Shown here: piece by piece, positions 1 to 8,164 of the stretch
Numbering within the stretch: the first letter of the stretch is position 1
How the letters are laid out: each line of letters opens with the position of its first letter
Source: Acidobacteriota bacterium
Lineage (GTDB): Bacteria > Acidobacteriota > Terriglobia > Acidiferrales > UBA7541
Assembly (NCBI GenBank): GCA_021812285.1
Contig: JAKAOH010000017.1
Location: 1 to 33,174, forward strand
Direction: 5' to 3'
DNA length: 33,174 nt
Position numbers and translations under genes: made by a program
Notes under the pieces: generated by a model
Told to the model about the DNA's origin: nothing
The model's database searches: none
The model's input: only the letters and a program-made list of their open reading frames with translations

Positions 1-191
1 AGGGTCTTCTTCGGTTCCTCGAACCAATCGAGCAGTTTCGCTTGCTCGCCCCAGAATCCTTCCGGATCCTCCATCGCCTTCCGGTATAGACGCTCGTACT
101 CCGCCAGGGATCCCACACGCGCCTGTTTGCTGAACCCTTCCGGCGGCGCGATGGCCTTTTCTTCGAGTATCTTGCGATTGAAGTCGGACAT
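1..191 (-). CDS. acs: acetyl-CoA synthetase (acetate--CoA ligase), N-terminal fragment
   Basis: Only the first 63 codons lie in the window; the rest runs off the left edge. The ATG at 191-189 follows a GGGGGAG ribosome-binding site by three bases. The reading frame matches the N-terminal Acs domain: a PP-x-x-F-S-K-Q-A segment, a SLAEYERLY segment, then DPEGFWGEQAKLLDWF, which is very typical of AMP-forming acetyl-CoA synthetases (known family, about 650 residues). The enzyme makes acetyl-CoA from acetate, ATP and CoA in the cytoplasm. The catalytic domain is not visible, so another acyl-CoA synthetase of the same family cannot be fully excluded. It is divergent from the sigma factor gene. Confidence 0.85.
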   Translation of the reverse strand, partial: MSDFNRKILEEKAIAPPEGFSKQARVGSLAEYERLYRKAMEDPEGFWGEQAKLLDWFEEPKKT

Positions 192-236
192 TGGCTCCCC
201 CGGCGGACGCCTGAAAGTTTGCTTCAAGCCGTTATT

Positions 237-266
237 ACCCTAGGTCACCCCTTCCAGTGCGGTCAA
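237..266 (-). promoter_or_regulatory. candidate promoter of acs
   Basis: On the minus strand TTGACC (266-261) is followed after 18 bases by TAGGGT (242-237), giving a predicted start near 230 and a leader of about 40 bases before acs. The -35 is good and the -10 is weak. The 208-bp gap between acs and the sigma factor gene (192-399) must also hold the sigma gene promoter, for which I see no convincing boxes. Confidence 0.35.
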
Positions 267-399
267 GCCATTGCCGCAGTCGCCCGGCCCCAACTGACCG
301 GACACCTACCCAAGGGACCTTGGTAAAGAAACTGGAACTCCTTGCTGGCCTGCAGTGAACTGTTACTGGAGGCCAGTGGAGAGCGTCCAAGTAATGTAG

Positions 400-1050
400 A
401 TGAGCGAATCGGAGGAGCTTCGGGACGATGTCTTGCTCGAACGGCTCGCGGTGGGCGACGAAGAGGCTTTCCGCACTCTTTATCGGCACCACCAGCAGCC
501 ACTCTACCGTTTCGCCCTCCACATGACGGGTCGCGCCGAATCGGCCGAGGAAGTCGTCCAGGAAACGTTCATGTTCCTGATTCGCGAACACGCCAAATTC
601 GATCCTCAGCGTGGGGAACTCGCCGCCTTCCTCTTTGGCGTTGCTCGCAATCACGTTCGCCGTCTCGCCGAATCCGACGGTCGCTATCGGGACCTGCCGC
701 CGGGTGATTTTGAAATCCTCGAAACCCAATCCCTCGGCTCCGGCGCCACGGATATTCCCGGTCCCGCCGACTCCCTCTTGCAAGCTGAACTCACCGCCCA
801 TGTCCGTCGGGCCGTTCTCAGCCTTCCTCACCGTTACCGGGAAGTCGTCACCTTGTGCGATCTCGAGGAACTCGAATATGAACGTGCTGCTGCCATCCTC
901 GGCTGCCCGGTAGGAACGGTGCGCTCCCGGCTGAATCGGGCTAGGGACATGCTGGCGGAAAAACTTCGCGCAGCGTTCGCGCCGAAACCCGCGGCCAGGT
1001 TCTCCGCCGCGCGCGTCTTGGATACGAGGGGATGCGATGAAGTGCGCTGA
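400..1050 (+). CDS. ECF-type RNA polymerase sigma factor
   Basis: A 216-residue sigma-70 family protein of extracytoplasmic-function type. Region 2 spans about residues 15-80 (FRTLYRHHQQPLYRFA, then the EEVVQETF segment and the FLFGVARNHVRR segment). Region 4 spans about 128-190, with LPHRYREVVTLCDLEE, then an AAAILGCP helix-turn-helix and VGTVRSRLNRAR as the -35 recognition helix. There is no region 1.1 or 3, as expected for the class. It would redirect RNA polymerase to a small regulon. The downstream gene overlaps it by 14 bases and encodes a zinc-type membrane anti-sigma factor, so activity is probably controlled by that partner. No strong ribosome-binding site precedes the ATG at 400. 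The inducing signal cannot be read from the sequence. Confidence 0.9.
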   Translation: MSESEELRDDVLLERLAVGDEEAFRTLYRHHQQPLYRFALHMTGRAESAEEVVQETFMFLIREHAKFDPQRGELAAFLFGVARNHVRRLAESDGRYRDLPPGDFEILETQSLGSGATDIPGPADSLLQAELTAHVRRAVLSLPHRYREVVTLCDLEELEYERAAAILGCPVGTVRSRLNRARDMLAEKLRAAFAPKPAARFSAARVLDTRGCDEVR

Positions 1051-1738
1051 ATTTGCGGCAATCGTTCACGATCTGGTGCGGCCCGGCCAGGCCGATCACG
1101 CCCTGGCCACAATCGCCCGTGCCCATGCTGAGGTCTGTCCCGCTTGCTCTTCTCGTTTCGCTCAAGCGCAAAGCTTGGCCATGCTTCTCCGCGAAGTCTC
1201 CACTGAGAGCCGTTCTTTGTCTGCTCCGGATCCTCTCGAGTACCGCCTTCTCGATGCTTTCCAGGCGCAAACTCCCGTGTCCGTCCCTCCCTCCGCACGC
1301 ACTCGGCGCGCATTTCTCTGGCCCGTCGTGTTGGCATGGGCCGGATCCGCTGCTGCCGTTTGTGCTGTGGCTTTTGTGCTGCTGAATCGTGCTCCGGGCC
1401 ACCGTCCCTCCCCGGTGGCCCGGCCGGTTTCGGTCGCGGTGGCAACATCGGTAAATCCGCCGATCCCCGTCAGACGGCCCGCCGTCCCGCTTCCCAAGTC
1501 GCCGTCTGTTTCGGACAAAAGTTCCGGCCAGCGTCTCGCGTCCAATTTCGTGCCTGTTCCGTTTTCAGGCGGTCTGGCCCGCGGCGATTCGGCGCTGATC
1601 ATCCGAGTTCAAGTTCCACGCTCAGCTTTGGCCGAATTGGGTTATCCCGTGGATGAAAGCCAGGGCAGCGGACTCGTGCAAGCCGATCTCGTCGTGGGAG
1701 AGGACGGTTGGCCGCGCGCTGTCCGCATCGTGCGGTAA
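1037..1738 (+). CDS. membrane anti-sigma factor with zinc-finger-like N-terminus
   Basis: A 233-residue protein whose ATG overlaps the end of the sigma gene; a GAGGGG site lies five bases upstream, so the two are translationally coupled. Residues 30-37 carry the H-x3-C-x2-C motif (H30, C34, C37) of zinc-binding anti-sigma domains. A single membrane helix spans about 93-115, followed by a Pro/Val-rich periplasmic linker. The last 40 residues (VQADLVVGEDGWPRAVRIV region) resemble the end of TonB-type C-terminal domains, which is unusual for an anti-sigma factor. The likely role is to hold the ECF sigma factor at the inner membrane until an envelope signal arrives. The pairing is inferred from overlap and motif. 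Confidence 0.75.
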   Translation: MKCAEFAAIVHDLVRPGQADHALATIARAHAEVCPACSSRFAQAQSLAMLLREVSTESRSLSAPDPLEYRLLDAFQAQTPVSVPPSARTRRAFLWPVVLAWAGSAAAVCAVAFVLLNRAPGHRPSPVARPVSVAVATSVNPPIPVRRPAVPLPKSPSVSDKSSGQRLASNFVPVPFSGGLARGDSALIIRVQVPRSALAELGYPVDESQGSGLVQADLVVGEDGWPRAVRIVR

Positions 1739-1816
1739 CGGATTGCCCTTGGCGCGCCCGCTGCATCTTTTCACGGTCCGCGCCGCGGAGAATGTTTTGG
1801 GGAAGGAGTGGTTCTG

Positions 1817-2728
1817 ATGTTCCGGCAACGATCGTCGCAGAAGCTCTCGGTGGTATTCAGCGGAAATTGGGCGCGCCGCTTTGTTCGCGCTCTCGTCGTC
1901 GGCGGGCTCTTTCTTGTGGCTGCCGCGCCTTCCCATGCGCAATTCCCTCCGCCGGTAAAGTCCCTGCCCGCTCCCGGCCAATTCAGCCGCCGCTCCATGC
2001 TCCCGCAACCAGGCCCCATGTCCGGCGTCTTTTCCTTTGTCGAGCCGCTTTCCGACGTCAACAGCAAGGTCGTCAAAGGAGTGCCTTTCTCCGCCACCGT
2101 CATTCGGGAAACCGTTCAGCGCCTCGCCGATGGCAACGTCATCAACCACAAATCCGTCGGCACATTCGCGCGCGACGGCGAAGGCCGCACCAGCCGCGAA
2201 ATCACTCTCGATAACATCGGCCCCTGGGCTTCCGCCGGTAAACCGCCCGTACTCGTCTTCATCAACGACCCGGTCGCGCGGAAAATTTACGTTCTCGACG
2301 AAAATCGAAAAACCGTCTCCGAAATTACTGCTTCGAAAAATGCGAACTTGCGGCGTTCAATGCGCTTGCGGCGCTGGCGGGAATTCCAGAGCGACGTTCA
2401 AACCCAATCCCTCGGCGATAAGACCATGGACGGCCTGCAGGTGCAGGGTACGCGCATCGTCCGCACCATTCCCGCCGGCCAGATCGGTAACGAAAAGCCG
2501 ATCGTCATCACCACTGTCCGTTGGTATTCTCCTGAATTGCAAACCACCATCCTGCTCAAGCGCACCGACCCGCGCTTCGGCACCAACACCTTTGAATTGA
2601 AGAACATCAATCTCTCCCAGCCCCCCGGTTCTCTCTTCACCGTTCCGCCCGGTTACACGGTGCGGCGCGAAAAAGGTTTTCGCGGAATGGCCGGGCCCCG
2701 TCCAGGGCAAGGCCCCGACTTTCCGTAA
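1817..2728 (+). CDS. secreted protein of unknown function downstream of the sigma/anti-sigma pair
   Basis: A 303-residue protein. The ATG at 1817 is preferred over a GTG nine bases earlier because GGAAGGAG lies at the right distance from it. Residues 1-41 form a long signal peptide with a basic N-region, a hydrophobic core and an SHA|Q cleavage site. The mature part is mostly beta-prone, with a conserved-looking GTFARDGEGRTSREI segment, and ends in a Gly/Pro/Arg-rich tail. I do not recognise a catalytic motif. It may belong to the secreted proteins often found with acidobacterial ECF systems, or to a RseB/LolA-like lipid-binding fold; both are guesses. It starts 78 bases after the anti-sigma gene on the same strand, so it is probably in the same operon or a regulon target. 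Confidence 0.75.
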   Translation: MFRQRSSQKLSVVFSGNWARRFVRALVVGGLFLVAAAPSHAQFPPPVKSLPAPGQFSRRSMLPQPGPMSGVFSFVEPLSDVNSKVVKGVPFSATVIRETVQRLADGNVINHKSVGTFARDGEGRTSREITLDNIGPWASAGKPPVLVFINDPVARKIYVLDENRKTVSEITASKNANLRRSMRLRRWREFQSDVQTQSLGDKTMDGLQVQGTRIVRTIPAGQIGNEKPIVITTVRWYSPELQTTILLKRTDPRFGTNTFELKNINLSQPPGSLFTVPPGYTVRREKGFRGMAGPRPGQGPDFP

Positions 2729-2770
2729 AAGTTCCTCGCGGCGACTACCCCTCCCACGGGGAAACACAAG

Positions 2771-2811
2771 CTTGGGGGCGCCAAATCTCCCCGCCCAACG
2801 GCGCCCCCAAG
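2771..2811. terminator. strong GC-rich hairpin, probable terminator of the sigma operon
   Basis: A perfect 12-bp inverted repeat (CTTGGGGGCGCC at 2771-2782, GGCGCCCCCAAG at 2800-2811) separated by 17 bases. It lies 42 bases after the stop of the secreted protein and 106 bases before the cupin gene. It has no T tract, so it is not a textbook intrinsic terminator, but its position between two transcription units fits a terminator or RNA-stabilising stem. Confidence 0.5.
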
Positions 2812-2917
2812 TGAGGTCCCAATCCCAGTCACCGGCCCGCTTTGCATCGCGTCCCACTACTCCATCGGTCTTTCTCCGTTTCCGCCGCTCTCTGTATACT
2901 TCCCGGAGGAGCCCAAC

Positions 2918-3187
2918 ATGACGGACGTCAAAGCTCTCGAAGCGCAACTCCACGCCGAAGGCTTTCTTCAAACCTATGTCTGGCAGGACGCTCCTCGCGC
3001 TTTCTATGCCGATCACGTCCATCCCGGTGAAACCGCCCACATCATCCTCGCGGGCGAAATGACCCTCACCATGGCCGGCCAGACCGTCACTTGCCGTCCC
3101 GGTGATCGCCTTGATGTTCCCGCCGGAGCCGTCCATTCCGCACGGATGGGCCCCGAGGGCTGCCGCTACTTGATCGGCGAACGCTAG
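2918..3187 (+). CDS. small single-domain cupin protein
   Basis: An 89-residue protein that is one cupin barrel. Motif 1 is seen at residues 33-48 (H33, H35, E38, then the AGEM strand) and motif 2 at 61-73 (PGD, P68, H73), giving a plausible His/His/Glu/His metal site. Cupins of this size bind small molecules or metals, or act as isomerases or dioxygenases; the sequence does not say which. GGAGGAG lies seven bases before the ATG, and TATACT at 2895-2900 is a plausible -10 giving a very short leader. It stands alone between the sigma operon and a membrane protein. Confidence 0.85.
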   Translation: MTDVKALEAQLHAEGFLQTYVWQDAPRAFYADHVHPGETAHIILAGEMTLTMAGQTVTCRPGDRLDVPAGAVHSARMGPEGCRYLIGER

Positions 3188-3316
3188 CCACAGAGCGGCG
3201 ATCCGGCTCCATCCAATTGGCGATGACCGATTAGGCACAACTGTTTACTTCGAATGTACTGAACGTTTCCCCCTACCTACACTGTTCTTAACGGCGCGGA
3301 TTCGGGAGGCGCTGGC

Positions 3317-3823
3317 ATGGATTCGTTTTTGATGATTGTCGGTTTCACGCTTCTATCGCTTTTGCTTGTCTTTACAGGCGGTTACATGCTTGCCAGCCCG
3401 CGAAGGTTCGCTGCTGCCTGCGAAGTGTTTGCCGCTGTCGGAAATCTTCCCAGTCTTCTGCCTCGTTCCGTCAAGAGCGCCCTGTTCCAGGTTCGCGCGA
3501 TCGGTCTTTTGGGCTTGGCCACCGGACTGATTCTTGCCGCCGGCACCGTCCGCTGGATGCCGTTCATTGCCCAAACCGGTTCCGGCCAAATGGAGCTGGA
3601 CTGGTTGATCGTTCCCGCGATGTTGGGACTTTCCGCCGGATACGTAATCCTTCTCTACGGCACGGATTGGGTCGCGCGAAAATTCAGCAAGGTGGCGGAC
3701 CATCCTCTCATCCCGCAGGACCTGATTATCGCTCTGACTTGGGAACTGAGAATTGCGGGTGTCGCGTTCACCCTGTTTGGCTTGGGCGCCGCGTCCGTTT
3801 GGTTCAGGACCTTGATCCGCTGA
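3317..3823 (+). CDS. small integral membrane protein, four predicted helices
   Basis: A 168-residue hydrophobic protein with predicted membrane helices at about 5-27, 58-78, 94-115 and 138-162. A basic loop (residues 28-55) follows helix 1 and a conserved-looking YGTDWVARKF loop precedes helix 4. A GGGAGG site lies seven bases before the ATG. I do not recognise a family or a catalytic motif. It converges with glcF, with 53 bases between the two stops. The 129-base gap upstream (3188-3316) is AT-richer and presumably holds its promoter, but I cannot assign clear boxes. Confidence 0.7.
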   Translation: MDSFLMIVGFTLLSLLLVFTGGYMLASPRRFAAACEVFAAVGNLPSLLPRSVKSALFQVRAIGLLGLATGLILAAGTVRWMPFIAQTGSGQMELDWLIVPAMLGLSAGYVILLYGTDWVARKFSKVADHPLIPQDLIIALTWELRIAGVAFTLFGLGAASVWFRTLIR

Positions 3824-3876
3824 TTGATTTCGTCTGGGGAGTTGTTTCGCTCTTCAAAATGACATCCATCCTGCCG

Positions 3877-5178
3877 TCACGGCCGCTCCGGCCCGATGGC
3901 CCTGTCCAGTAGTTCCACCACGTGCAAAACCTCCTGCCCCTTCCCGGCGAGTTCTGCTCCCGCGCGTAGCTGCAGCAGGCAGCCGGGGTTGGCCGTCAAA
4001 ATGGTCTGCGCCGCGGTCGCGTTCACGCATTCCATCTTTCTCTTCAGTAGCGCCATCGCCGTTTCCGTCTGCGTCACGTTATAAACGCCTGCCGAGCCGC
4101 AGCATTGATCGGAGAGCTCCATTTCCACCAGTTCCACGCCTTCTACCGCCCGAATCAGCCGTCTGGGCGCCTCGCGCACTTTCTGCCCGTGGAGCAGGTG
4201 GCAGGAATCCTGATAGGTCGCTCGCATCTGCACGTGCCGCATCGGCGCTGTCAGTCCCAGTTCGTCCAGAAATTCCGTCACATCCTTCAGCATGCCCTCG
4301 AATCTCTTCGCTCGCTTGTGCTCCTCGGGATCGGTGGCGAACAGCAGCCCGTACTCTTTCATCGTCGACCCGCATCCCGCTGCGTTCGTCACGATTGCGT
4401 CGAATCCCGCTTCGTCGGCAAGAAACACATCAAAATTCCGCCGCGCCATCTCCCGCGCCACGTCTCGATATCCTGCGTGCACCTCGAGCGCTCCGCAGCA
4501 CCACTGCCCCTCCGGTACAACCACTTCGCACCCGTTCGCTCGCAAAACGCGAATCGTCGCTTCGCTCAGCGCCGAAAACGTCATTCTCGCGACGCATCCC
4601 GCGAAAAACGCCACTCTCGCCCGCCGAGCGCTGCGCGCGGGAAATGTTCGCGTCGTCTCGGTCGAAAAGAATTTCCGGTCAATTTCCGGTAGCAAGTCCG
4701 CCCGCTTGTCGACTCTCATCAGCTTCAGCAAGCCCGCGCTTCGCGCCATCTTCTGCAGCCCCGATTGTTGCACCAGCCGCATCAACCCCCCGAGCGCCGC
4801 CATCCGCTTGGGGTAGGGAAGCAATCGCCGGTAAAAAAGATCCCGGCCCAGCCGCGCCATGCCCTTGCGCCGATATTCCTTTTCGATTCGTCCCCGCGCC
4901 AGTTCCACCAGTTTCCCGTATTCCACGCCCGACGGGCATGCCGTTTCGCACGCGCGGCAATCCAGGCATCGATCGATGTGCGTAACGAACGTCGAGTCCA
5001 TCGCCATTTCGCCCGAATCCACCAGGAACATCTGCCGGATTCGTCCTCTCGGCGAATCCGCTTCCCGGCCCCACAAGCGGTACGTCGGGCAATGGTTCAG
5101 GCACAATCCGCAATGCACGCAGCGCGCAAAGTCGCCGTATTCGGCTCGCTCCGCCTCGCCCGCCATCGCCCTCATCAT
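3877..5178 (-). CDS. glcF: glycolate oxidase iron-sulfur subunit GlcF
   Basis: A 433-residue protein. Two ferredoxin-type 4Fe-4S motifs are visible: C20-x2-C23-x2-C26-x3-C30-P and C71-x2-C74-x2-C77-x3-C81-P. They are followed by two CCG-type domains (FFAGCVARM, WCCGALEVHAG, DSCHLLHG, QCCGSAGVYN) that bind further Fe-S clusters in this family. GlcF passes electrons from the GlcD/GlcE flavin to the quinone pool at the inner membrane. The start is uncertain: ATG 5178 follows AAAGGA directly, while GTG 5199 has GGAGGG ten bases upstream and would overlap nothing. I chose the ATG because the conserved region begins just after it. It is the last gene of the glycolate operon. Confidence 0.9.
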   Translation of the reverse strand: MMRAMAGEAERAEYGDFARCVHCGLCLNHCPTYRLWGREADSPRGRIRQMFLVDSGEMAMDSTFVTHIDRCLDCRACETACPSGVEYGKLVELARGRIEKEYRRKGMARLGRDLFYRRLLPYPKRMAALGGLMRLVQQSGLQKMARSAGLLKLMRVDKRADLLPEIDRKFFSTETTRTFPARSARRARVAFFAGCVARMTFSALSEATIRVLRANGCEVVVPEGQWCCGALEVHAGYRDVAREMARRNFDVFLADEAGFDAIVTNAAGCGSTMKEYGLLFATDPEEHKRAKRFEGMLKDVTEFLDELGLTAPMRHVQMRATYQDSCHLLHGQKVREAPRRLIRAVEGVELVEMELSDQCCGSAGVYNVTQTETAMALLKRKMECVNATAAQTILTANPGCLLQLRAGAELAGKGQEVLHVVELLDRAIGPERP

Positions 5179-5204
5179 TCCTTTAGCTTCCACTGCCACG
5201 CCGT

Positions 5205-6602
5205 TCAAATCCCTCCGAAAAATCTTCCTGGACTCAAAATCGCCTGCGGATCGAACACCAGCTTTAACTTTCGCATCAGCGCCGCATCCGGTCTTCCGCT
5301 GCCCCAGATCAACGCCCGTCTTTTCAGTCCATCCGGGCACCACGGAATCCAGCCAAACCCCTGCGCCGCTTCGGCCGCTGTTACCACCTCGCTCGCCGCC
5401 GCGGCCAGCCTCTCGAAAATCTTCTCTTCGCTCGTTTCCGGCAGAAACGCCGTGTAGACTATCCCGACTCCTCGCGCCACTATCGCCACGCGTATTCCAT
5501 GCTTTTCGCCGCTTCTGCGGGAGGCCGCAAAGATTTCCCCCATTCGGCTCGGCAAAACACTCGCGCGAACGACCGTTGTCGCCGGAGATGCATCAAGCAG
5601 CAAAGGAATCGCCTCTCGCAGCCGCTCCGCTACCGATCGATTCGTCCCGCCGTCGAGGGAAATCGCTTGGGCCGCGCCGCTCTCACTCGCCATGCCGCCC
5701 AGGTCGGTCTCGAATCGTCGAAGCACTTTCTTGCTCCCGCCGAATCCCGCAATCACCGCCCATCCCGCCGAAGCAGCCCGCCAACCCTCCGAATCCATTC
5801 CCATTCCACCCAAATCTGTCTGTCCACCGAGCAGCGCTGCCATCGCCGGACTTAAAATTTCCAGCGTCGCCGGTGCTACCGCCGATTGCGCGATGCGTCG
5901 CACGAAGTCGATTGCTCCCGTTTCCTCTCTGAATGACGCTAGGAATCCGCCGTCCGCCTCGGCCACGGGAAACGTTTTGAAATTTATTTTCGTCAGAACT
6001 CCAAGCGTGCCCAGCGACCCGATGAATAGTTTGTGCAGGTCGTATCCCGCCACGTTCTTCACCACGCGCCCGCCGCTCTTGGCTCGCGTCCCATCGCCGG
6101 TCACGAATTCCGCTCCCAGCAGAAAATCCCGCGCGCTCCCGTACCCTTGCCGCAATGGCGAATCCACTCCGCTCGCCACCGTTCCTCCGATCGTCGCCCG
6201 TTTCTGGTAGGGCACCGAAAGCGGCAGAAACTGACCATGCTCGCCGAGCAGCTTGCTCACGTCCGCCATGTGTGCGCCCGCCTCCACGCTCAGCGTCAAA
6301 TCGCCCGGATCGTATCCATGCACCTGTTCGAGTCTCGTCGTCACCAGCGCCACGTCGTACCGCTCCGGCGATCCGCCCATGCCGATTTTCGTTCCCGCTC
6401 CCCGGGTAACCACTCCCAGCTTCTCGGCCGCGCACATCCGCAGGATTTCCGCGATCTCCTCCGCGTTCGCCGGTCGCACCAAGGCCTTCGGCGTCACGCC
6501 GTGAATGGCGTATTTTCCGATCTCGTGAGGATCGCCGCTTGTATTTGCCTCGCCCGCAATGGCCGCGAGTGCCTGCGCCAGTTTCTCTGCGCTTCCGTTC
6601 AT
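5205..6602 (-). CDS. glcE: glycolate oxidase FAD-binding subunit GlcE
   Basis: A 465-residue FAD-linked oxidase subunit. The FAD_binding_4 (PCMH/VAO-type) fold shows the TRGAGTKIGMGG pyrophosphate loop at residues 66-77, the ATIGGTVASG segment near 135-145 and the GGRVVKNVAGYDLHKLFIGSLGT stretch near 180-205. Length and motifs match GlcE, which with GlcD and GlcF forms the membrane-associated glycolate dehydrogenase. Its ATG overlaps the stop of glcD in an ATGA (6602-6599), so translation is coupled and subunit stoichiometry is probably balanced. It ends 27 bases before the chosen glcF start. Confidence 0.92.
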   Translation of the reverse strand: MNGSAEKLAQALAAIAGEANTSGDPHEIGKYAIHGVTPKALVRPANAEEIAEILRMCAAEKLGVVTRGAGTKIGMGGSPERYDVALVTTRLEQVHGYDPGDLTLSVEAGAHMADVSKLLGEHGQFLPLSVPYQKRATIGGTVASGVDSPLRQGYGSARDFLLGAEFVTGDGTRAKSGGRVVKNVAGYDLHKLFIGSLGTLGVLTKINFKTFPVAEADGGFLASFREETGAIDFVRRIAQSAVAPATLEILSPAMAALLGGQTDLGGMGMDSEGWRAASAGWAVIAGFGGSKKVLRRFETDLGGMASESGAAQAISLDGGTNRSVAERLREAIPLLLDASPATTVVRASVLPSRMGEIFAASRRSGEKHGIRVAIVARGVGIVYTAFLPETSEEKIFERLAAAASEVVTAAEAAQGFGWIPWCPDGLKRRALIWGSGRPDAALMRKLKLVFDPQAILSPGRFFGGI

Positions 6603-8074
6603 CGCTGCGTCACGCCCCGCACGCCCTCACCCAATTCGTTCGGCCCTCGCCCCATCGCCGGAGCCCGTATTTCGCCGCAGCTCTTGCTGGCAGGGAACAG
6701 CTTTCCCGGATTGAGCAGCCCGGCGGGATTGAGCGCTCCCCGCACTCGCTTCATCAGTTCCAAATCCGCCTCGCTGAAGAGCAGCGGCATCAGCCGGTCC
6801 TTTTCCATCCCGACGCCATGCTCGCCGGTGATGGATCCACCCATCTCCACGCACAGCGCGATGATCTCGCTCGCCGCCGCCATCGCCCGTTCGAAAGTTC
6901 CCGGCTCTCTGTGGTCGAAACACAGCATCGGATGCAGATTGCCGTCGCCCGCGTGAAAAATATTCCCCACTTCGAACCCGTGCCGTTTGCCGATCTCCGC
7001 GATCCGCCGCAGCGTTTCCGGCAGGCGCGTCCGCGGAATCACCCCGTCCTGCACGTAGCAATCGGGCGCCACTCGTCCCACTGCGCCAAACGCGTTCTTC
7101 CGCGCTTTCCAGAGCGCTTCCCGTTCCCGTTCGTCCTTCGCGGTTCTCACTTCGCGCGCCTTGTGCGCGCGGCACGTTTCCACCACCGCCTCGGCCTGTT
7201 CTTCCGCCGCCTCTTTCGGCCCATCCACTTCGATCAGGAGTATCGCTCCCGCATCGGTCGGCAATCCTGCGTGAATCCACGATTCCACCACGCGGATCGT
7301 CCAGCCATCCATCATTTCGCACGCCGCCGGCGTGATTCCTCGCGCCGTCAGCGCCGCCACCGTCTCGGTAGCGTCATCGGTGGTTTCGAAGACCGCCAGC
7401 AGCGTTTTCACCGATTCCGGCAGCCGCGTCAATTTTGCCGTGATTTCCACCACCAGTCCCAGCGTGCCTTCCGATCCGACGAAAAGCCCCACTAGGTCGT
7501 ATCCGGGCGCGTCGACCGCTGCCCCTCCGATGCGATAGGTCTCGCCGTCGGGCATCACCACTTCGAGTCCCAAAATGTGGTTCGTAGTCACCCCGTATCG
7601 CAGCGTGTGCGGCCCTCCGGCGTTTTCCGAAACGTTTCCGCCGATCGTGCACGACTTCTGGCTGGAAGGATCGGGAGCGTATTGCAGGCCCGCTCTTGCT
7701 ACGGCTCGCGAAAGCTCCAGGTTCACTACTCCCGGTTCGACCACCGCCCGCTGGTTTTCGTAATCCACCGCCAGAATCCGATTCATCCGGGAAAACACTA
7801 CCTGCACGCCGCCTTCCCGCGCTAGTGCCCCTCCCGAAAGCCCCGTTCCCGCGCCGCGCCCGACCATCGGCACGGCGTACCGGTTCACTAATCGGGCGAT
7901 TTCCGCCACCTCGCTCTTGTTCCCAGGAAACACCACGCAATCCGGCCGCCCGGTTTCCACCGAACCGTCGTACTCGTACAGGCGCAGCTCTTCTTCTTTC
8001 GTGAGCACCTGTTCCCGCCCAACGATTCGCTCGAGCTCCGCAACAATCCGTGAATCAATGTGTCGGCCAGGCAT
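6599..8074 (-). CDS. glcD: glycolate oxidase catalytic subunit GlcD
   Basis: A 491-residue FAD-dependent oxidase of the GlcD / D-lactate dehydrogenase family. The FAD loop GRGAGTGLSGGAL is at residues 72-84. Further on are the SCTIGGNVSENAGGPH and GSEGTLGLV segments, and in the C-terminal domain GNIFHAGDGNLHP and TGEHGVGMEKD. It oxidises glycolate to glyoxylate. ATG 8074 is chosen over the upstream TTG at 8095 because that TTG lies inside a strong promoter. With the promoter at 8084-8112 the transcript would start about three bases before the ATG, so the mRNA is nearly leaderless; no Shine-Dalgarno site is present. glcE and glcF next to it make the glycolate assignment firmer than D-lactate. 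Confidence 0.92.
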   Translation of the reverse strand: MPGRHIDSRIVAELERIVGREQVLTKEEELRLYEYDGSVETGRPDCVVFPGNKSEVAEIARLVNRYAVPMVGRGAGTGLSGGALAREGGVQVVFSRMNRILAVDYENQRAVVEPGVVNLELSRAVARAGLQYAPDPSSQKSCTIGGNVSENAGGPHTLRYGVTTNHILGLEVVMPDGETYRIGGAAVDAPGYDLVGLFVGSEGTLGLVVEITAKLTRLPESVKTLLAVFETTDDATETVAALTARGITPAACEMMDGWTIRVVESWIHAGLPTDAGAILLIEVDGPKEAAEEQAEAVVETCRAHKAREVRTAKDEREREALWKARKNAFGAVGRVAPDCYVQDGVIPRTRLPETLRRIAEIGKRHGFEVGNIFHAGDGNLHPMLCFDHREPGTFERAMAAASEIIALCVEMGGSITGEHGVGMEKDRLMPLLFSEADLELMKRVRGALNPAGLLNPGKLFPASKSCGEIRAPAMGRGPNELGEGVRGVTQR

Positions 8075-8083
8075 TCTGTGGCG

Positions 8084-8112
8084 ACTATAGTGCAACGCCA
8101 GGAAGCGGACAA
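8084..8112 (-). promoter_or_regulatory. internal promoter for glcDEF, predicted nearly leaderless
   Basis: Minus strand: TTGTCC (8112-8107), 17-base spacer, TATAGT (8089-8084). A start seven bases after the -10 would be the A at 8077, only three bases before the glcD ATG. It lies in the 90-base gap between the glycerate kinase stop and glcD, so glcDEF can probably be transcribed separately from the upstream half of the operon. Confidence 0.6.
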
Positions 8113-8164
8113 CTCGCTTGATGTCCCTCGCGCGGTCCTCGATCCCTGCGTCTCGATGTCCGGA

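Noticed and set aside
4859-5932. Long plus-strand frames opposite glcF and glcE
   Set aside because: Rich in Arg/Pro/Ser and without family resemblance; the minus-strand genes carry Fe-S and FAD motifs.
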